A DNA stretch of 64,000 bases from the NCBI RefSeq assembly GCF_001590795.1, contig NZ_JXDL01000001.1, forward strand, positions 1,788,606 through 1,852,605, given 5' to 3'. The position numbers were made by a program, and so were the translations under genes. The notes below the pieces were generated by a model. That model saw only the letters and a program-made list of their open reading frames with translations. It was not told the DNA's origin and made no database searches. Shown here in pieces: positions 25,975 to 34,883 of this stretch (the first letter of the stretch is position 1; each line of letters begins with the position of its first letter). This DNA is from Bradyrhizobium sp. AT1 (lineage in GTDB: Bacteria; Pseudomonadota; Alphaproteobacteria; Rhizobiales; Xanthobacteraceae).

Positions 25975-26742
25975 ATGCGCGGGACGTCCAAAACCATCTC
26001 GCTGCGGCGCCGTTTGATTTGCGACCTCATGCATGCCTCGATGGGCGTGCCATTCGTTTCACTATCCCGCTCGCTCAACATCCGACCCGTGCTGGAAGCC
26101 CGCGCGGGCGCCACTGCGCCTGCCGGCTGGGCCGCGATGTTCGTCAAGGCCTTTGCCCTGGTGGCCAGAGACGAGCCGATCCTGCGAACCGTCTACGCCA
26201 AATGGCCGTGGCCGATGCTCTATGAGTTGCCCAAGAGTGTGGCGCTGGTGGCGATCGCCCGGGTCGACGACGGCGAGGAATGCGTGATCCCGCAACGAAT
26301 CGCAGCCCCCGATGCGATGGCTCTAGCGGCCGTCGATGCCGAGATCCGGCGCGCCAAGACGGCGCCGGTCGAGGATGTTCCCATGTTCCGCAAGATCATG
26401 CGGGCGACCCGCCTTCCATTTCCGCTGCGCCGCCTGTCCTGGGCGATCGGCCTGAATTTCGGCCGGCAGCGCGGCAATTGGTTCGGCAGCTTCGCGGTGA
26501 GCTCGGTGGCGGCCTATGGCGGCGGCGAGCTCCATCCGATTACGCCAGGCCCGTTTATCGTCAGCTATGGGACCGTCGAGGCGGACCAGACCATTCATGT
26601 CGTCATCCGCTGGGATCACAGGGTCACCGACGCCGCCCCGATCGCCCGGGTCCTGACCCGGCTGGAACAGGTCCTGAACACTGAAATCGCTGCCGAATTG
26701 CGGGCAGCGGGGTCGAAGCCGATTCGGGCGGTGGGGACCTGA
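25975..26742 (+). CDS. 2-oxoacid dehydrogenase E2-like acyltransferase domain protein
   Basis: A 255-residue protein resembling the catalytic domain of dihydrolipoamide acyltransferases, on its own, without lipoyl or E1/E3-binding domains. The catalytic motif D-H-R-V-T-D-A carries H215 and D219, where the usual motif is D-H-R-V-x-D-G; the Gly is Ala. The upstream segment F-I-V-S-Y-G-T-V matches the strand before the active site. No E1 or E3 genes are near. It may acylate a different substrate or be catalytically altered. Confidence 0.78.
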   Translation: MRGTSKTISLRRRLICDLMHASMGVPFVSLSRSLNIRPVLEARAGATAPAGWAAMFVKAFALVARDEPILRTVYAKWPWPMLYELPKSVALVAIARVDDGEECVIPQRIAAPDAMALAAVDAEIRRAKTAPVEDVPMFRKIMRATRLPFPLRRLSWAIGLNFGRQRGNWFGSFAVSSVAAYGGGELHPITPGPFIVSYGTVEADQTIHVVIRWDHRVTDAAPIARVLTRLEQVLNTEIAAELRAAGSKPIRAVGT

Positions 26743-26809
26743 TCGCCCGGCGGTCATGACGGCTAAAGAATTGACAGCGAACCCCAAACTCCCCTAAAAG
26801 CCGCTTGCT

Positions 26810-26831
26810 CGCGGGCCGATTTCGGCCCGCG
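26810..26831. promoter_or_regulatory. GC-rich hairpin in the rpsD leader
   Basis: A perfect 9-base stem, CGCGGGCCG, ATTT loop, CGGCCCGCG, lies about 120 bases ahead of rpsD and is not followed by a T run. It could terminate transcription from the upstream acyltransferase gene or form part of an S4 autoregulatory leader. Neither is shown by the sequence alone. Confidence 0.4.
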
Positions 26832-26951
26832 AAGCGTTTCGCGACCCGTGGTCCTTTCCCTTTAGCTTTGGGGATCGGACCTGTCAGTGCCGGGCTAGCC
26901 CGTCACACAGGAGGGCGCGTTTCCTCAAACCATGCAACCTAAGAGGACGCG

Positions 26952-27569
26952 ATGACTAAGCGCAGTGAGGCGAAGTACAAACTCGATCGCCGTATGGGCC
27001 AGAACATCTGGGGCCGCCCGAAGAGCCCCGTCAACCGCAGGGAATACGGCCCCGGCCAGCACGGCCAGCGCCGCAAGGGCAAGCTCTCGGACTTCGGCGT
27101 GCAGCTGCGCGCCAAGCAGAAGCTGAAGGGCTACTACGCCAACATCAGCGAGCGCCAGTTCCACGGCATCTATGTCGAGGCGAGCCGCCTCAAGGGTGAC
27201 ACCGGCGAGAACCTGATCGGCCTGCTCGAGCGTCGTCTCGACGCAGTCGTGTACCGCGCCAAGTTCGTCTCGACGATCTTCGCCGCCCGCCAGTTCATCA
27301 ACCACGGCCACATCAAGGTGAACGGCCGCAAGGTCAACATCTCGAGCTACCAGCTCAAGGTCGGCGACGTGATCGAGGTCAAGGAAGCCTCCAAGCAGCT
27401 CGCTCACGTGCTCGAAGCCAGCCAGCTCCCTGAGCGCGACACGCCCGACTATCTCGAAGTCGACCACGGCAAGATGACCGCGAAGTACATCCGTATCCCC
27501 GCGCTCTCCGACGTGCCGTTCCCGGTACAGATGGAGCCCCATCTGGTCGTCGAATTCTATTCGCGCTAA
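26952..27569 (+). CDS. rpsD: 30S ribosomal protein S4
   Basis: The 205-residue ribosomal protein nucleates assembly of the 30S body and in many bacteria represses its own operon. Visible features are [12 protein letters not shown] at the N-terminus, [11 protein letters not shown], and the S4 RNA-binding fold [14 protein letters not shown]. It lacks the zinc-binding cysteines and is the Cys-free form. It stands alone, outside an rpoA operon, with a strong terminator after it. Confidence 0.98.
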   Translation: MTKRSEAKYKLDRRMGQNIWGRPKSPVNRREYGPGQHGQRRKGKLSDFGVQLRAKQKLKGYYANISERQFHGIYVEASRLKGDTGENLIGLLERRLDAVVYRAKFVSTIFAARQFINHGHIKVNGRKVNISSYQLKVGDVIEVKEASKQLAHVLEASQLPERDTPDYLEVDHGKMTAKYIRIPALSDVPFPVQMEPHLVVEFYSR

Positions 27570-27582
27570 GATCTGAATATAG

Positions 27583-27610
27583 AAAGGCCCCGGTTCGCCG
27601 GGGCCTTTTT
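27583..27610 (+). terminator. rho-independent terminator of rpsD
   Basis: An 11-base stem (AAAGGCCCCGG / CCGGGGCCTTT) with a TTCG tetraloop is followed by a T run, 13 bases after the rpsD stop. It is the clearest intrinsic terminator in the window. Confidence 0.93.
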
Positions 27611-27657
27611 GCTTAAGAGCCACACTTCAGTGGCCGCAACGCGTTAGGAGCCGTCGC

Positions 27658-28725
27658 ATGCTCTACACCCCTCCCCCCATCGATCCCAAGGCGCCGCCGG
27701 TGCGCATCAATCTGCTCTCGGACACGCAGACCAGGCCGACCGCGGGAATGCGCGAGGCAATGGCCCGGGCGGAGGTTGGCGACGAGCAGGTCGGCGATGA
27801 TCCGACCGTAAACGCGCTCTGCGAGCGCGGGGCGGATCTGCTCGGCAAGGAAGCCGCTGTCTACATGCCCTCGGGCACGATGTGCAACGTCACCGCGACG
27901 CTGGTGCATTGCCGTCCCGGCGACGAGATCCTGGCCCACGAGACCGCGCACATCATCGCCCGCGAAGGCGGTGCGCATGCCGCGATCGGCGGTTTTCAGG
28001 TGACGCAGCTCAAGGGCCCCGACGGCCAGTTCACGCCGGAGACTTTTCGCAAGGCGCTGCATCCGCGCACGCGCTACCAGCCGCCGCAGACCGTCGTCAG
28101 CGTCGAGCAGACCGCCAATATCGGCGGCGGCACGATCTGGAAGAAAGCCGCGCTCGACGAGATCGTCGCGATCGCCAAGCAGCACGGCCTCGTCACCCAT
28201 ATGGACGGGGCGCGCCTGCTCAACGCCACGGTGGCCAGCGGCATCTCCCCGCGCGACATGACCGCGGGCTGGGATTCGGCCTGGATCGACTTCTCAAAGG
28301 GCCTGGGCGCGCCGATCGGCGGCGTGCTGGCGGGTTCGCGCGCCTTCATCGACGCGGTGTGGCAATGGAAGCAGCGGCTCGGCGGCTCGATGCGCCAGGC
28401 CGGCATCTGCGCCGCCGCCTGCATCTACGCGCTCGACCACCACGTCGACCGCCTCGCCGACGACCACGCCAATGCGCGCGCGCTCGCCCGCGGGCTGTCG
28501 CAGATCGCAGGGATCGAGGTGCAGGAGCCCGAGACCAACCTGGTGTTCTTCAAACCCGACGGCGCCGGCATTGCCGGCGACAAGATGGTCGCGGCGCTGC
28601 GCCAGCGCGGCGTGACGCTGGCCATGATGGACGGCCGCATCCGCGCCTGCACCCATCTCGACGTCAATGCGGCTCAGGTCGAGGAGACGATCGGATACGT
28701 GCGCGAGATCGTGCGCGGAGCGTAA
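27658..28725 (+). CDS. low-specificity threonine aldolase family protein
   Basis: A 355-residue PLP enzyme that splits threonine or allo-threonine into glycine and acetaldehyde, or acts on a related beta-hydroxy amino acid. It shows N-L-L-S-D-T-Q-T-R-P-T, G-D-D-P-T-V-N, H-M-D-G-A-R-L-L-N-A, and the PLP Schiff-base K214 in D-F-S-K-G-L-G-A-P-I-G-G. The gene is isolated between the rpsD terminator and a palindromic repeat. The name ltaE would fit, but the fold is shared with other beta-eliminating aldolases. Confidence 0.92.
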   Translation: MLYTPPPIDPKAPPVRINLLSDTQTRPTAGMREAMARAEVGDEQVGDDPTVNALCERGADLLGKEAAVYMPSGTMCNVTATLVHCRPGDEILAHETAHIIAREGGAHAAIGGFQVTQLKGPDGQFTPETFRKALHPRTRYQPPQTVVSVEQTANIGGGTIWKKAALDEIVAIAKQHGLVTHMDGARLLNATVASGISPRDMTAGWDSAWIDFSKGLGAPIGGVLAGSRAFIDAVWQWKQRLGGSMRQAGICAAACIYALDHHVDRLADDHANARALARGLSQIAGIEVQEPETNLVFFKPDGAGIAGDKMVAALRQRGVTLAMMDGRIRACTHLDVNAAQVEETIGYVREIVRGA

Positions 28726-28736
28726 CACTCGATCCC

Positions 28737-28820
28737 GTAGCCCGGATGGAGCGAAGCGTAATCCGGGAATCTATCTATGCGGCAAGAATCCCGGATTTCG
28801 CTTCGCTCCATCCGGGCTAC
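28737..28820. repeat. palindromic repeat, GTAGCCCGGATGGAGCG family
   Basis: Inverted repeat of about 32-base arms with one mismatch and a loop near 20 bases. It lies between the convergent ends of the threonine aldolase gene and a serine hydrolase gene. It is a variant of the copy at 12788, with GAAGCG in place of GCAGCG in both arms; this paired change suggests that the stem is maintained. Confidence 0.88.
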
Positions 28821-28835
28821 GAAGAAATCAACGTC

Positions 28836-30098
28836 TCACCGCCCCATCGCCCGATAGATCAGCGTCTTCAACGCCAGCTGAATCCGGCCGCGCTGCGAGG
28901 GCGTCTGCACCATGAAGATCCCGATCAGATCGTCCTCGGGATCGATGAAGAAGAACGTGCCGCCGACGCCGTCCCAGCGATATTCGCCCAGCGGCCACGA
29001 CGTTCCCGGCGGCACCGACGTGCGCACGGCGAAGCCGAGGCCGAAGCCGGAGCTGGCGCCGGGATAATAGTTCTGGTCGCGCCCGATCCCGGTTTCAGGG
29101 CCGACATGATCCGACGCCATCAGCGCAATGGTCTCGGTCTTGAGATAGCGCCGACCTTCGTAGGTGCCGCCGTTCAGCAGCATCTGGGCGAAACGGGCGT
29201 AGTCGCCGATGGTGCCGACCATGCCGGCACCGCCGGATTCCCATGTCATCGGGCGTCTGATATCGCGAACCTCAGTCGTCGGGCTGATGTTGCGGTCCTC
29301 CGGCATCGGCTCGGCGATGCGCGGAAACTTGGCGGCTTCGGCGACGTAGAACGCGGTCTCGCTCATGCCGAGCGGATCGAGCAGCCGCTCCTTCTCGAAC
29401 TGCAGCAGCGTCTTTCCCGAGACGATCTCGACGACGCGACCGAGCACGTCGGTGGCAAAGCCGTAGTCCCACACCGTGCCCGGCTGCTCGGCGAGCGGCA
29501 GCGCGGCGAGCTTCGCGACGAAGTCGGCATTGGACAGATCGCTATTGAAGAGGTTGGCCGCAGCATAGAGCTCGCGCACCGCACTGCCGCCCGTGGCGCC
29601 GTAGGGCAGGCCCGCGGTATGACGCAGCAGGTCCTTGATCGTGACGGGACGCTGTTGCGGCTCCAGCGTCAGCGCAACCTTGTCCGCCGTGCCCCTCCTC
29701 TCGACGCCGACCTTCATGTCGGCAAAGGCCGGAATGTACTTTGCGACGGGATCCTCGAGCGCGAGCCTGCCATCTTCGACCAGCATCATCGCCATGACTG
29801 AGGTGATCGGCTTCGACATCGAATAGAGGCGGAAGATCGTATCCGCGCTCATCGGGATCGCGGTAGCGACGTCGCGGACGCCGAAATTCTCGTAATAGAC
29901 CGGCTTGCCGTGCTGCTGCAGCAGCAGGATGGCGCCGGGAATCTTCCCGGTCGCGACCTCGTTCCTGATGTAGTCCGAGACCTTCGCCAGCCCTTCGGCC
30001 GAGAGGGTGCGGGCCGCACGTACTTCGGAGCCGGCTTTCGCTCCGACCACTCCGACCAGAACAACGAGCGCCGCGAGAAACGCGCGGCGCCCGTTCAT
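28836..30098 (-). CDS. serine hydrolase, beta-lactamase class C / EstB family (downstream copy)
   Basis: The 420-residue exported protein has a signal peptide, then a penicillin-binding-protein/class C beta-lactamase fold. It carries the nucleophile motif S-M-S-K in L-Y-S-M-S-K-P-I-T-S, D-L-L-R-H-T-A-G-L-P-Y-G, W-D-Y-G-F-A-T-D as the second motif, and G-G-A-G-M in a later loop. The family includes esterases and D-amino-peptidases, and true beta-lactamase activity is not implied. The ATG at 30098 lies one base after the upstream paralogue's stop and has its own GGAG. The two genes are a tandem duplication. Confidence 0.88.
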   Translation of the reverse strand: MNGRRAFLAALVVLVGVVGAKAGSEVRAARTLSAEGLAKVSDYIRNEVATGKIPGAILLLQQHGKPVYYENFGVRDVATAIPMSADTIFRLYSMSKPITSVMAMMLVEDGRLALEDPVAKYIPAFADMKVGVERRGTADKVALTLEPQQRPVTIKDLLRHTAGLPYGATGGSAVRELYAAANLFNSDLSNADFVAKLAALPLAEQPGTVWDYGFATDVLGRVVEIVSGKTLLQFEKERLLDPLGMSETAFYVAEAAKFPRIAEPMPEDRNISPTTEVRDIRRPMTWESGGAGMVGTIGDYARFAQMLLNGGTYEGRRYLKTETIALMASDHVGPETGIGRDQNYYPGASSGFGLGFAVRTSVPPGTSWPLGEYRWDGVGGTFFFIDPEDDLIGIFMVQTPSQRGRIQLALKTLIYRAMGR

Positions 30099-30099
30099 A

Positions 30100-31386
30100 T
30101 CATTTCTCCATGGCTTCATAGACCAACTGCTTCAATGTCCGCTGCACGCGCTGGCGCTCGGTCGGGGTCTGCTCCAGCAGCACGAAGAACATGTCCTGCT
30201 TCGGGTCGATCACGAAATAGCAGCCGGAGGCGCCATCCCATTTCAGCTCGCCGAGATCGCCGGGCGGCGGCGGTTTTGCGTTGCCGGGATCAGTGCGGAC
30301 CGCGAGCCCGAGGCCGAAGCCAAATCCGTCGCCAGGGAAGTAGAAATAATCGCGGTCGACGCCAGAGCCCGGGCCGATCTGATCGGTCGTCATCAGCTTG
30401 AACGAGTCGGGCTTGAGGATGATCTTGCCGTCGAGGCTGCCGCCATTGAGCAGCATCTGCGCGAAGCGCTCATAGTCGGCCATGGTTGTCACCATGCCGC
30501 CGCTGGCGAACTGGATCTTCTTGACCACAGTCGGATCGTTGATGCGCCCAACCCGGAAATCGGCATCGTTCGGCACCGGCTGCGCCAGCAGCTTCTGTTT
30601 TTCCGGGGCGGTGACGAAGAAGCCGGTATCGACCATGCCGAGCGGATCGAGCAGCTTCTCGCGCATGATGTCGATCAGCGGCTTGCCGGCCGCGATCTCC
30701 ATCACGCGCGCCAGGACGTCGGTGGAATGGCCGTATTGCCAGAGCGCACCCGGCTGGTTGTGCAGCGGCAGTTTCGCGATGCGCTCGGCAAACTCGGCGA
30801 GGTCGAAATCGCCAGCATAGATGTTGGCCTCGCGATAGGCTTTGCGCACCAGGCTGTCGCCATAGAAGCCATAGGTGATGCCCGAGGTGTGCGTCATCAG
30901 ATCGTGCACCGTCATCGGCCGGTTCGGCGGCACCAGTTCGAGCGATTTGGTGCCGTCCTCGGCTTTCTTCTCGACGCCGACCTTTACATTGGCGAACGAC
31001 GGAATGTATTTCGAGACGGGATCATCCAGTTTGATCTTGCCGTCCTCGATCATCCGCACCGCGACCACCGAGGTGATCGCCTTGCTCATCGAGAACAGGC
31101 GGAAGATCGTCTTGTCCGTGATCGGTGCCTTGCTGACGACGTCCTGCACGCCGAAGGCTTCGTGATAGACTGGCTTGCCGTGCTGCTTGATCAGAACGGT
31201 CGCACCGGCGATCTTTCCGGTCGCGACCTCGTTCTTGAAGAACTCGCTCACCTTGGCGAGCTTGTCCGGATTGAAATGCGCACCGGCCGGAATCTCGTAG
31301 GTGCCTTCGGCACGCGCCAGCGATACTGCGCCGAGTGACACCAGCGCGCCGCAGAGCAGCGCACGCAGTCCAGACTGTAAAATCAT
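30100..31386 (-). CDS. serine hydrolase, beta-lactamase class C / EstB family (upstream copy)
   Basis: The 428-residue exported paralogue of the next gene has a signal peptide (M-I-L-Q-S-G-L-R-A-L then CGALVSLGAVSLARA). It shows the nucleophile motif S-M-S-K in L-F-S-M-S-K-A-I, D-L-M-T-H-T-S-G-I, W-Q-Y-G-H-S-T-D, and G-G-M-V-T-T-M-A-D. The ATG at 31386 follows a strong GGGGAGG site; the frame is open 29 codons further up. The probable role is periplasmic ester or peptide hydrolysis. Confidence 0.9.
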   Translation of the reverse strand: MILQSGLRALLCGALVSLGAVSLARAEGTYEIPAGAHFNPDKLAKVSEFFKNEVATGKIAGATVLIKQHGKPVYHEAFGVQDVVSKAPITDKTIFRLFSMSKAITSVVAVRMIEDGKIKLDDPVSKYIPSFANVKVGVEKKAEDGTKSLELVPPNRPMTVHDLMTHTSGITYGFYGDSLVRKAYREANIYAGDFDLAEFAERIAKLPLHNQPGALWQYGHSTDVLARVMEIAAGKPLIDIMREKLLDPLGMVDTGFFVTAPEKQKLLAQPVPNDADFRVGRINDPTVVKKIQFASGGMVTTMADYERFAQMLLNGGSLDGKIILKPDSFKLMTTDQIGPGSGVDRDYFYFPGDGFGFGLGLAVRTDPGNAKPPPPGDLGELKWDGASGCYFVIDPKQDMFFVLLEQTPTERQRVQRTLKQLVYEAMEK

Positions 31387-31432
31387 ATCCCCTCCCCGGA
31401 ACATGGTCCGGCGGAGTGTACCGACCACATGA

Positions 31433-31984
31433 TCAGGCACAAGGGCCGCTGTGTCGCTCGAGCGCCTCGGCATGCAGCTTCGCGCTGGGTTCGGCGAAGC
31501 AGCAGAACACGACCCGGGTCACGGACGGCGCGGCAGGGAGCCCTTCGATCGTCATGCGCACGGCGATGTCGGCGGCCCGGTCGGCGGGAAAGCGAAAAAT
31601 GCCGGTCGAGATCGCAGGAAACGCCACCGAGGTCAGCCCGTGCTTTCCACACAGCTCCATCGCGCGGCGATAACAAGAGGCGAGCAGATCGTCCTCGCCC
31701 AGCGCACCGCCGTTCCAGACCGGCCCGACGGTGTGGATCACATGGCCGGCCTTGAGCCGGTAACCTTTGGTGATCTTGGCATCGCCGGTTTGGCAGCCGT
31801 GAAGCATACGACATTCGGCGACCAGATCGGGCCCGGCGGCCCGATGGATCGCACCGTCCACGCCGCCCCCGCCAAGGAGCGACGTGTTGGCCGCGTTGAC
31901 GATGGCGTCAACGCTCAGAGTGGTGATGTCGGCAACGATGATCTCGAGCTCGACATTGCCGATCCGGCGCGACAGCCGGGTCAC
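31433..31984 (-). CDS. macro domain protein (O-acetyl-ADP-ribose deacetylase-like)
   Basis: The 183-residue protein is one macro domain. It contains [25 protein letters not shown] (the ADP-ribose pocket with catalytic Asn and the Gly loop) and [12 protein letters not shown] (the distal ribose site). Such proteins remove ADP-ribose from proteins or hydrolyse O-acetyl-ADP-ribose. It begins three bases after the grxD stop, so the two are co-transcribed, with grxD first. Confidence 0.93.
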   Translation of the reverse strand: MTRLSRRIGNVELEIIVADITTLSVDAIVNAANTSLLGGGGVDGAIHRAAGPDLVAECRMLHGCQTGDAKITKGYRLKAGHVIHTVGPVWNGGALGEDDLLASCYRRAMELCGKHGLTSVAFPAISTGIFRFPADRAADIAVRMTIEGLPAAPSVTRVVFCCFAEPSAKLHAEALERHSGPCA

Positions 31985-31987
31985 GGG

Positions 31988-32314
<327 letters not shown>

Positions 32315-32604
32315 ATCCATGTCCTTCTGGGGCAGAGCCCTCACCGATCATCTCGGGCCGGCTCAGCCGATCTAACCCGATACCTGCCTATATATGTAGC
32401 CCAAACCGTTGTGCATCCAAAGTAAAATGGCGGCGACGGAGCCCCCGGCAGCCGGTTTGATCCCAGCCGGTCCATAGGCTGATGACATCAATATCATCGC
32501 CGGAGAGGACTTTCATACCGTAACGGAGCCCCTATCTAGGACGAACCCTGGTTTTGGAACCGGGCAACGCCAACAACGTTCTCTTGTCCTGTCTGGAGAA
32601 AAAC

Positions 32605-33849
32605 GTGACGAAACAAGCCTCCGCTACGGCCACCGCCTCGCTTTCGTCACCGTCCGGTCAGGGCGGCCTCGCCCAGAGGCTTCAGGACGCGTTCATCACC
32701 GTCCGCAATGAGACCGAGCGCCGGGCCGCGTCGCTCTCGCCCGAAGACCAGCAGATCCAGTCCATGCCCGATGCGAGCCCGACGAAATGGCACCGGGCCC
32801 ACACCACATGGTTCTGGGAGCAATTTTTGCTCGGCGAGCACGCGGCCGGCTACCAGCTCTTCCACCCCGATTTCGCGTTCCTGTTCAATTCCTATTACGT
32901 CAGCGCCGGCCCGCGCCATGCCCGCAACCATCGCGGCGACATCACCCGTCCCAGCGCCGATGAGGTCGGTACCTATCGCAGACACGTCGATGCGGCCGTC
33001 GTCAAATTCTTCCGCGAGGCCGATGCGAACAAGCTGCGCGAGATCGCGCCGCTGGTCGAGGTCGGGCTCAACCACGAGCAGCAGCATCAGGAATTGATGT
33101 TCACCGACATCCTGCACGCTTTTGCGCAGAACCCGGTCTATCCGGCCTACGACCCGGACTGGTGCTTCCCACCGACAACGCGCGCCGGCGAGGATTGGCT
33201 GACGCTTAACGAAGGCATCCACACCGTCGGCCATGTCGAGGACAGCTTCCATTTCGACAACGAGAGGCCGGCGCATCGTGCCCTGGTCGGCCCGGTCAAG
33301 GTCGCCCGCAATCTGGTCACCAACGCCGAATGGCTCGCCTTCATGCGCGACGGCGGCTACCGGACCGCGACGCTGTGGCTGATGGACGGCTTTGCCGCCG
33401 CCAGCAAGGACGACTGGCAGGCTCCCGGCTATTGGCGCGAGGTCGAGGGCGCCTGGCACGTGATGACGCTGGCCGGCCTCAAGCCGGTCGATCCCGACGC
33501 GCCGGTCTGCCATGTCAGCTATTACGAGGCCGACGCCTATGCGCGCTGGGCCGGCAAGCACCTGCCGACCGAAATGGAATGGGAGGTCGCAGCCCGCGCC
33601 GGCCAGCTCAACGACGCCTTCGGCATCGTCTGGCAGTGGACCCGCAGCTCCTACTCACCCTATCCCGGCTACCGCGCCGTCGAAGGCGCGCTCGGCGAAT
33701 ACAACGGCAAGTTCATGGTCAACCAATTGGTGCTGCGCGGCTCCTCGCTTGCAACTCCGGAAGGCCACAGCCGTATCACCTATCGGAACTTCTTCTATCC
33801 GCACCACCGCTGGCAATTCACGGGGCTGCGGCTCGCCGACTACGAGTAA
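32605..33849 (+). CDS. egtB: ergothioneine biosynthesis protein EgtB
   Basis: A non-heme iron sulfoxide synthase (about 414 residues) that joins hercynine to a thiol donor with oxygen. The N-terminal DinB-like half carries iron ligands H63 or H66 in W-H-R-A-H-T-T-W-F, and H157/H161 in N-H-E-Q-Q-H-Q-E. The C-terminal half is a formylglycine-generating-enzyme fold ending in G-L-R-L-A-D. The GTG at 32605 follows GGAG at good spacing; an upstream TTG does not. EgtD follows by 51 bases, forming the usual egtBD pair. Confidence 0.95.
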   Translation: MTKQASATATASLSSPSGQGGLAQRLQDAFITVRNETERRAASLSPEDQQIQSMPDASPTKWHRAHTTWFWEQFLLGEHAAGYQLFHPDFAFLFNSYYVSAGPRHARNHRGDITRPSADEVGTYRRHVDAAVVKFFREADANKLREIAPLVEVGLNHEQQHQELMFTDILHAFAQNPVYPAYDPDWCFPPTTRAGEDWLTLNEGIHTVGHVEDSFHFDNERPAHRALVGPVKVARNLVTNAEWLAFMRDGGYRTATLWLMDGFAAASKDDWQAPGYWREVEGAWHVMTLAGLKPVDPDAPVCHVSYYEADAYARWAGKHLPTEMEWEVAARAGQLNDAFGIVWQWTRSSYSPYPGYRAVEGALGEYNGKFMVNQLVLRGSSLATPEGHSRITYRNFFYPHHRWQFTGLRLADYE

Positions 33850-33900
33850 ATTCTTATCCGACGACAGATGCGCGCCGGACAGCGCGTTCAGGAGAGTATC

Positions 33901-34872
33901 ATGAATGTGCACGCCAGCGCTTTGGCCGAAGCCCATCTTCCCGACGAGCAGACCACCGCCTTCGCCCGCGAGGCGATCGAGGACCTCTCGCAGCAGCCGA
34001 AAAAGCTGTCGCCGAAATATTTTTACGACGCGACCGGCTCGGAGCTGTTCGAGGCGATCACCAAGCTGCCGGAATATTATCCGACACGCACCGAGCTATC
34101 GATCCTGAAGGAGCGCGGCAGCGAGATTGCAAAGATCATCCCCGAGCACGCCGCACTGGTCGAGTTCGGCGCCGGCGCGACCACGAAGGTTCGCCTGCTG
34201 CTGAGCCATTGCAAGTTCGCCGCCTATGTCCCCGTCGACATCTCCGGCGATTTCCTGAAAGCGCAGGCGAATGGCCTGAAGCGGGACTTCCCCTCGCTTG
34301 GCATCTATCCGGTCGCGGCCGACTTCACCACGCCGTTCGAGCTGCCCAGGCAGGTCGCCTCCATGCCCAAGGTCGGCTTCTTCCCGGGCTCTACCATCGG
34401 CAATTTCGAGCCGCATGAAGCCCAGGCCTTCCTGAAGAGTGCGCGCGAGATCCTAGGTCGGGGCGCGCAGATGATCATCGGTGCCGACCTCGAGAAGGAC
34501 GAGCGCGTGCTCCATGACGCCTACAACGATGCCGCCGGCGTCACCGCGCGCTTCAATCTCAATGTTCTCGTGCGCATCAACCGCGAGCTGGGCGGCAATT
34601 TCGACCTATCCGCCTTCACCCATCGCGCGATCTACAACCGCGAGCGGCACCGGATCGAGATGCATCTGTTCAGCAAGAAGAACCAGACAGTGCGCCTCCT
34701 GGGTACGACCTTCTCGTTCCGGACCGGCGAGAGCATCCACACCGAGAACAGCTACAAATACAGCATCGAGCGTTTTGCCGCGCTGGCGCAAGGCGCTGGC
34801 TGGCGCGTGCGCGAAAGCTGGACGGATGCCGCGAAGATGTTCTCGGTGCACGCGCTGGAGGTCGCGGAGTAG
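33901..34872 (+). CDS. egtD: L-histidine N(alpha)-methyltransferase EgtD
   Basis: The 323-residue methyltransferase trimethylates histidine to hercynine using S-adenosylmethionine. It shows P-K-Y-F-Y-D-A-T-G-S-E-L-F, L-P-E-Y-Y-P-T-R-T-E, the SAM-binding strand L-V-E-F-G-A-G-A-T-T-K, and F-P-G-S-T-I-G-N-F. It has GGAG upstream and lies directly after egtB. Together they make ergothioneine, an antioxidant thiol-histidine. Confidence 0.96.
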   Translation: MNVHASALAEAHLPDEQTTAFAREAIEDLSQQPKKLSPKYFYDATGSELFEAITKLPEYYPTRTELSILKERGSEIAKIIPEHAALVEFGAGATTKVRLLLSHCKFAAYVPVDISGDFLKAQANGLKRDFPSLGIYPVAADFTTPFELPRQVASMPKVGFFPGSTIGNFEPHEAQAFLKSAREILGRGAQMIIGADLEKDERVLHDAYNDAAGVTARFNLNVLVRINRELGGNFDLSAFTHRAIYNRERHRIEMHLFSKKNQTVRLLGTTFSFRTGESIHTENSYKYSIERFAALAQGAGWRVRESWTDAAKMFSVHALEVAE

Positions 34873-34883
34873 GCGTCCCGCGC

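Noticed and set aside
26743..26951. Riboswitch ahead of rpsD
   Set aside because: Only one GC-rich hairpin is visible, with no known aptamer pattern; it is listed as a hairpin only.
27882..29801. 639-residue open frame across threonine aldolase and serine hydrolase
   Set aside because: It lies in a shifted frame of one gene and antisense to another, is extremely Arg-rich, and crosses a palindromic repeat.
30007..31338. 443-residue open frame opposite the tandem serine hydrolases
   Set aside because: It mirrors the hydrolase genes, which have signal peptides and active-site motifs.
28836..31386. Beta-lactamase resistance genes
   Set aside because: The fold and S-M-S-K motif are shared with esterases and peptidases. 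The second motif is Y-G rather than the Y-x-N of class C enzymes, so resistance is not supported.
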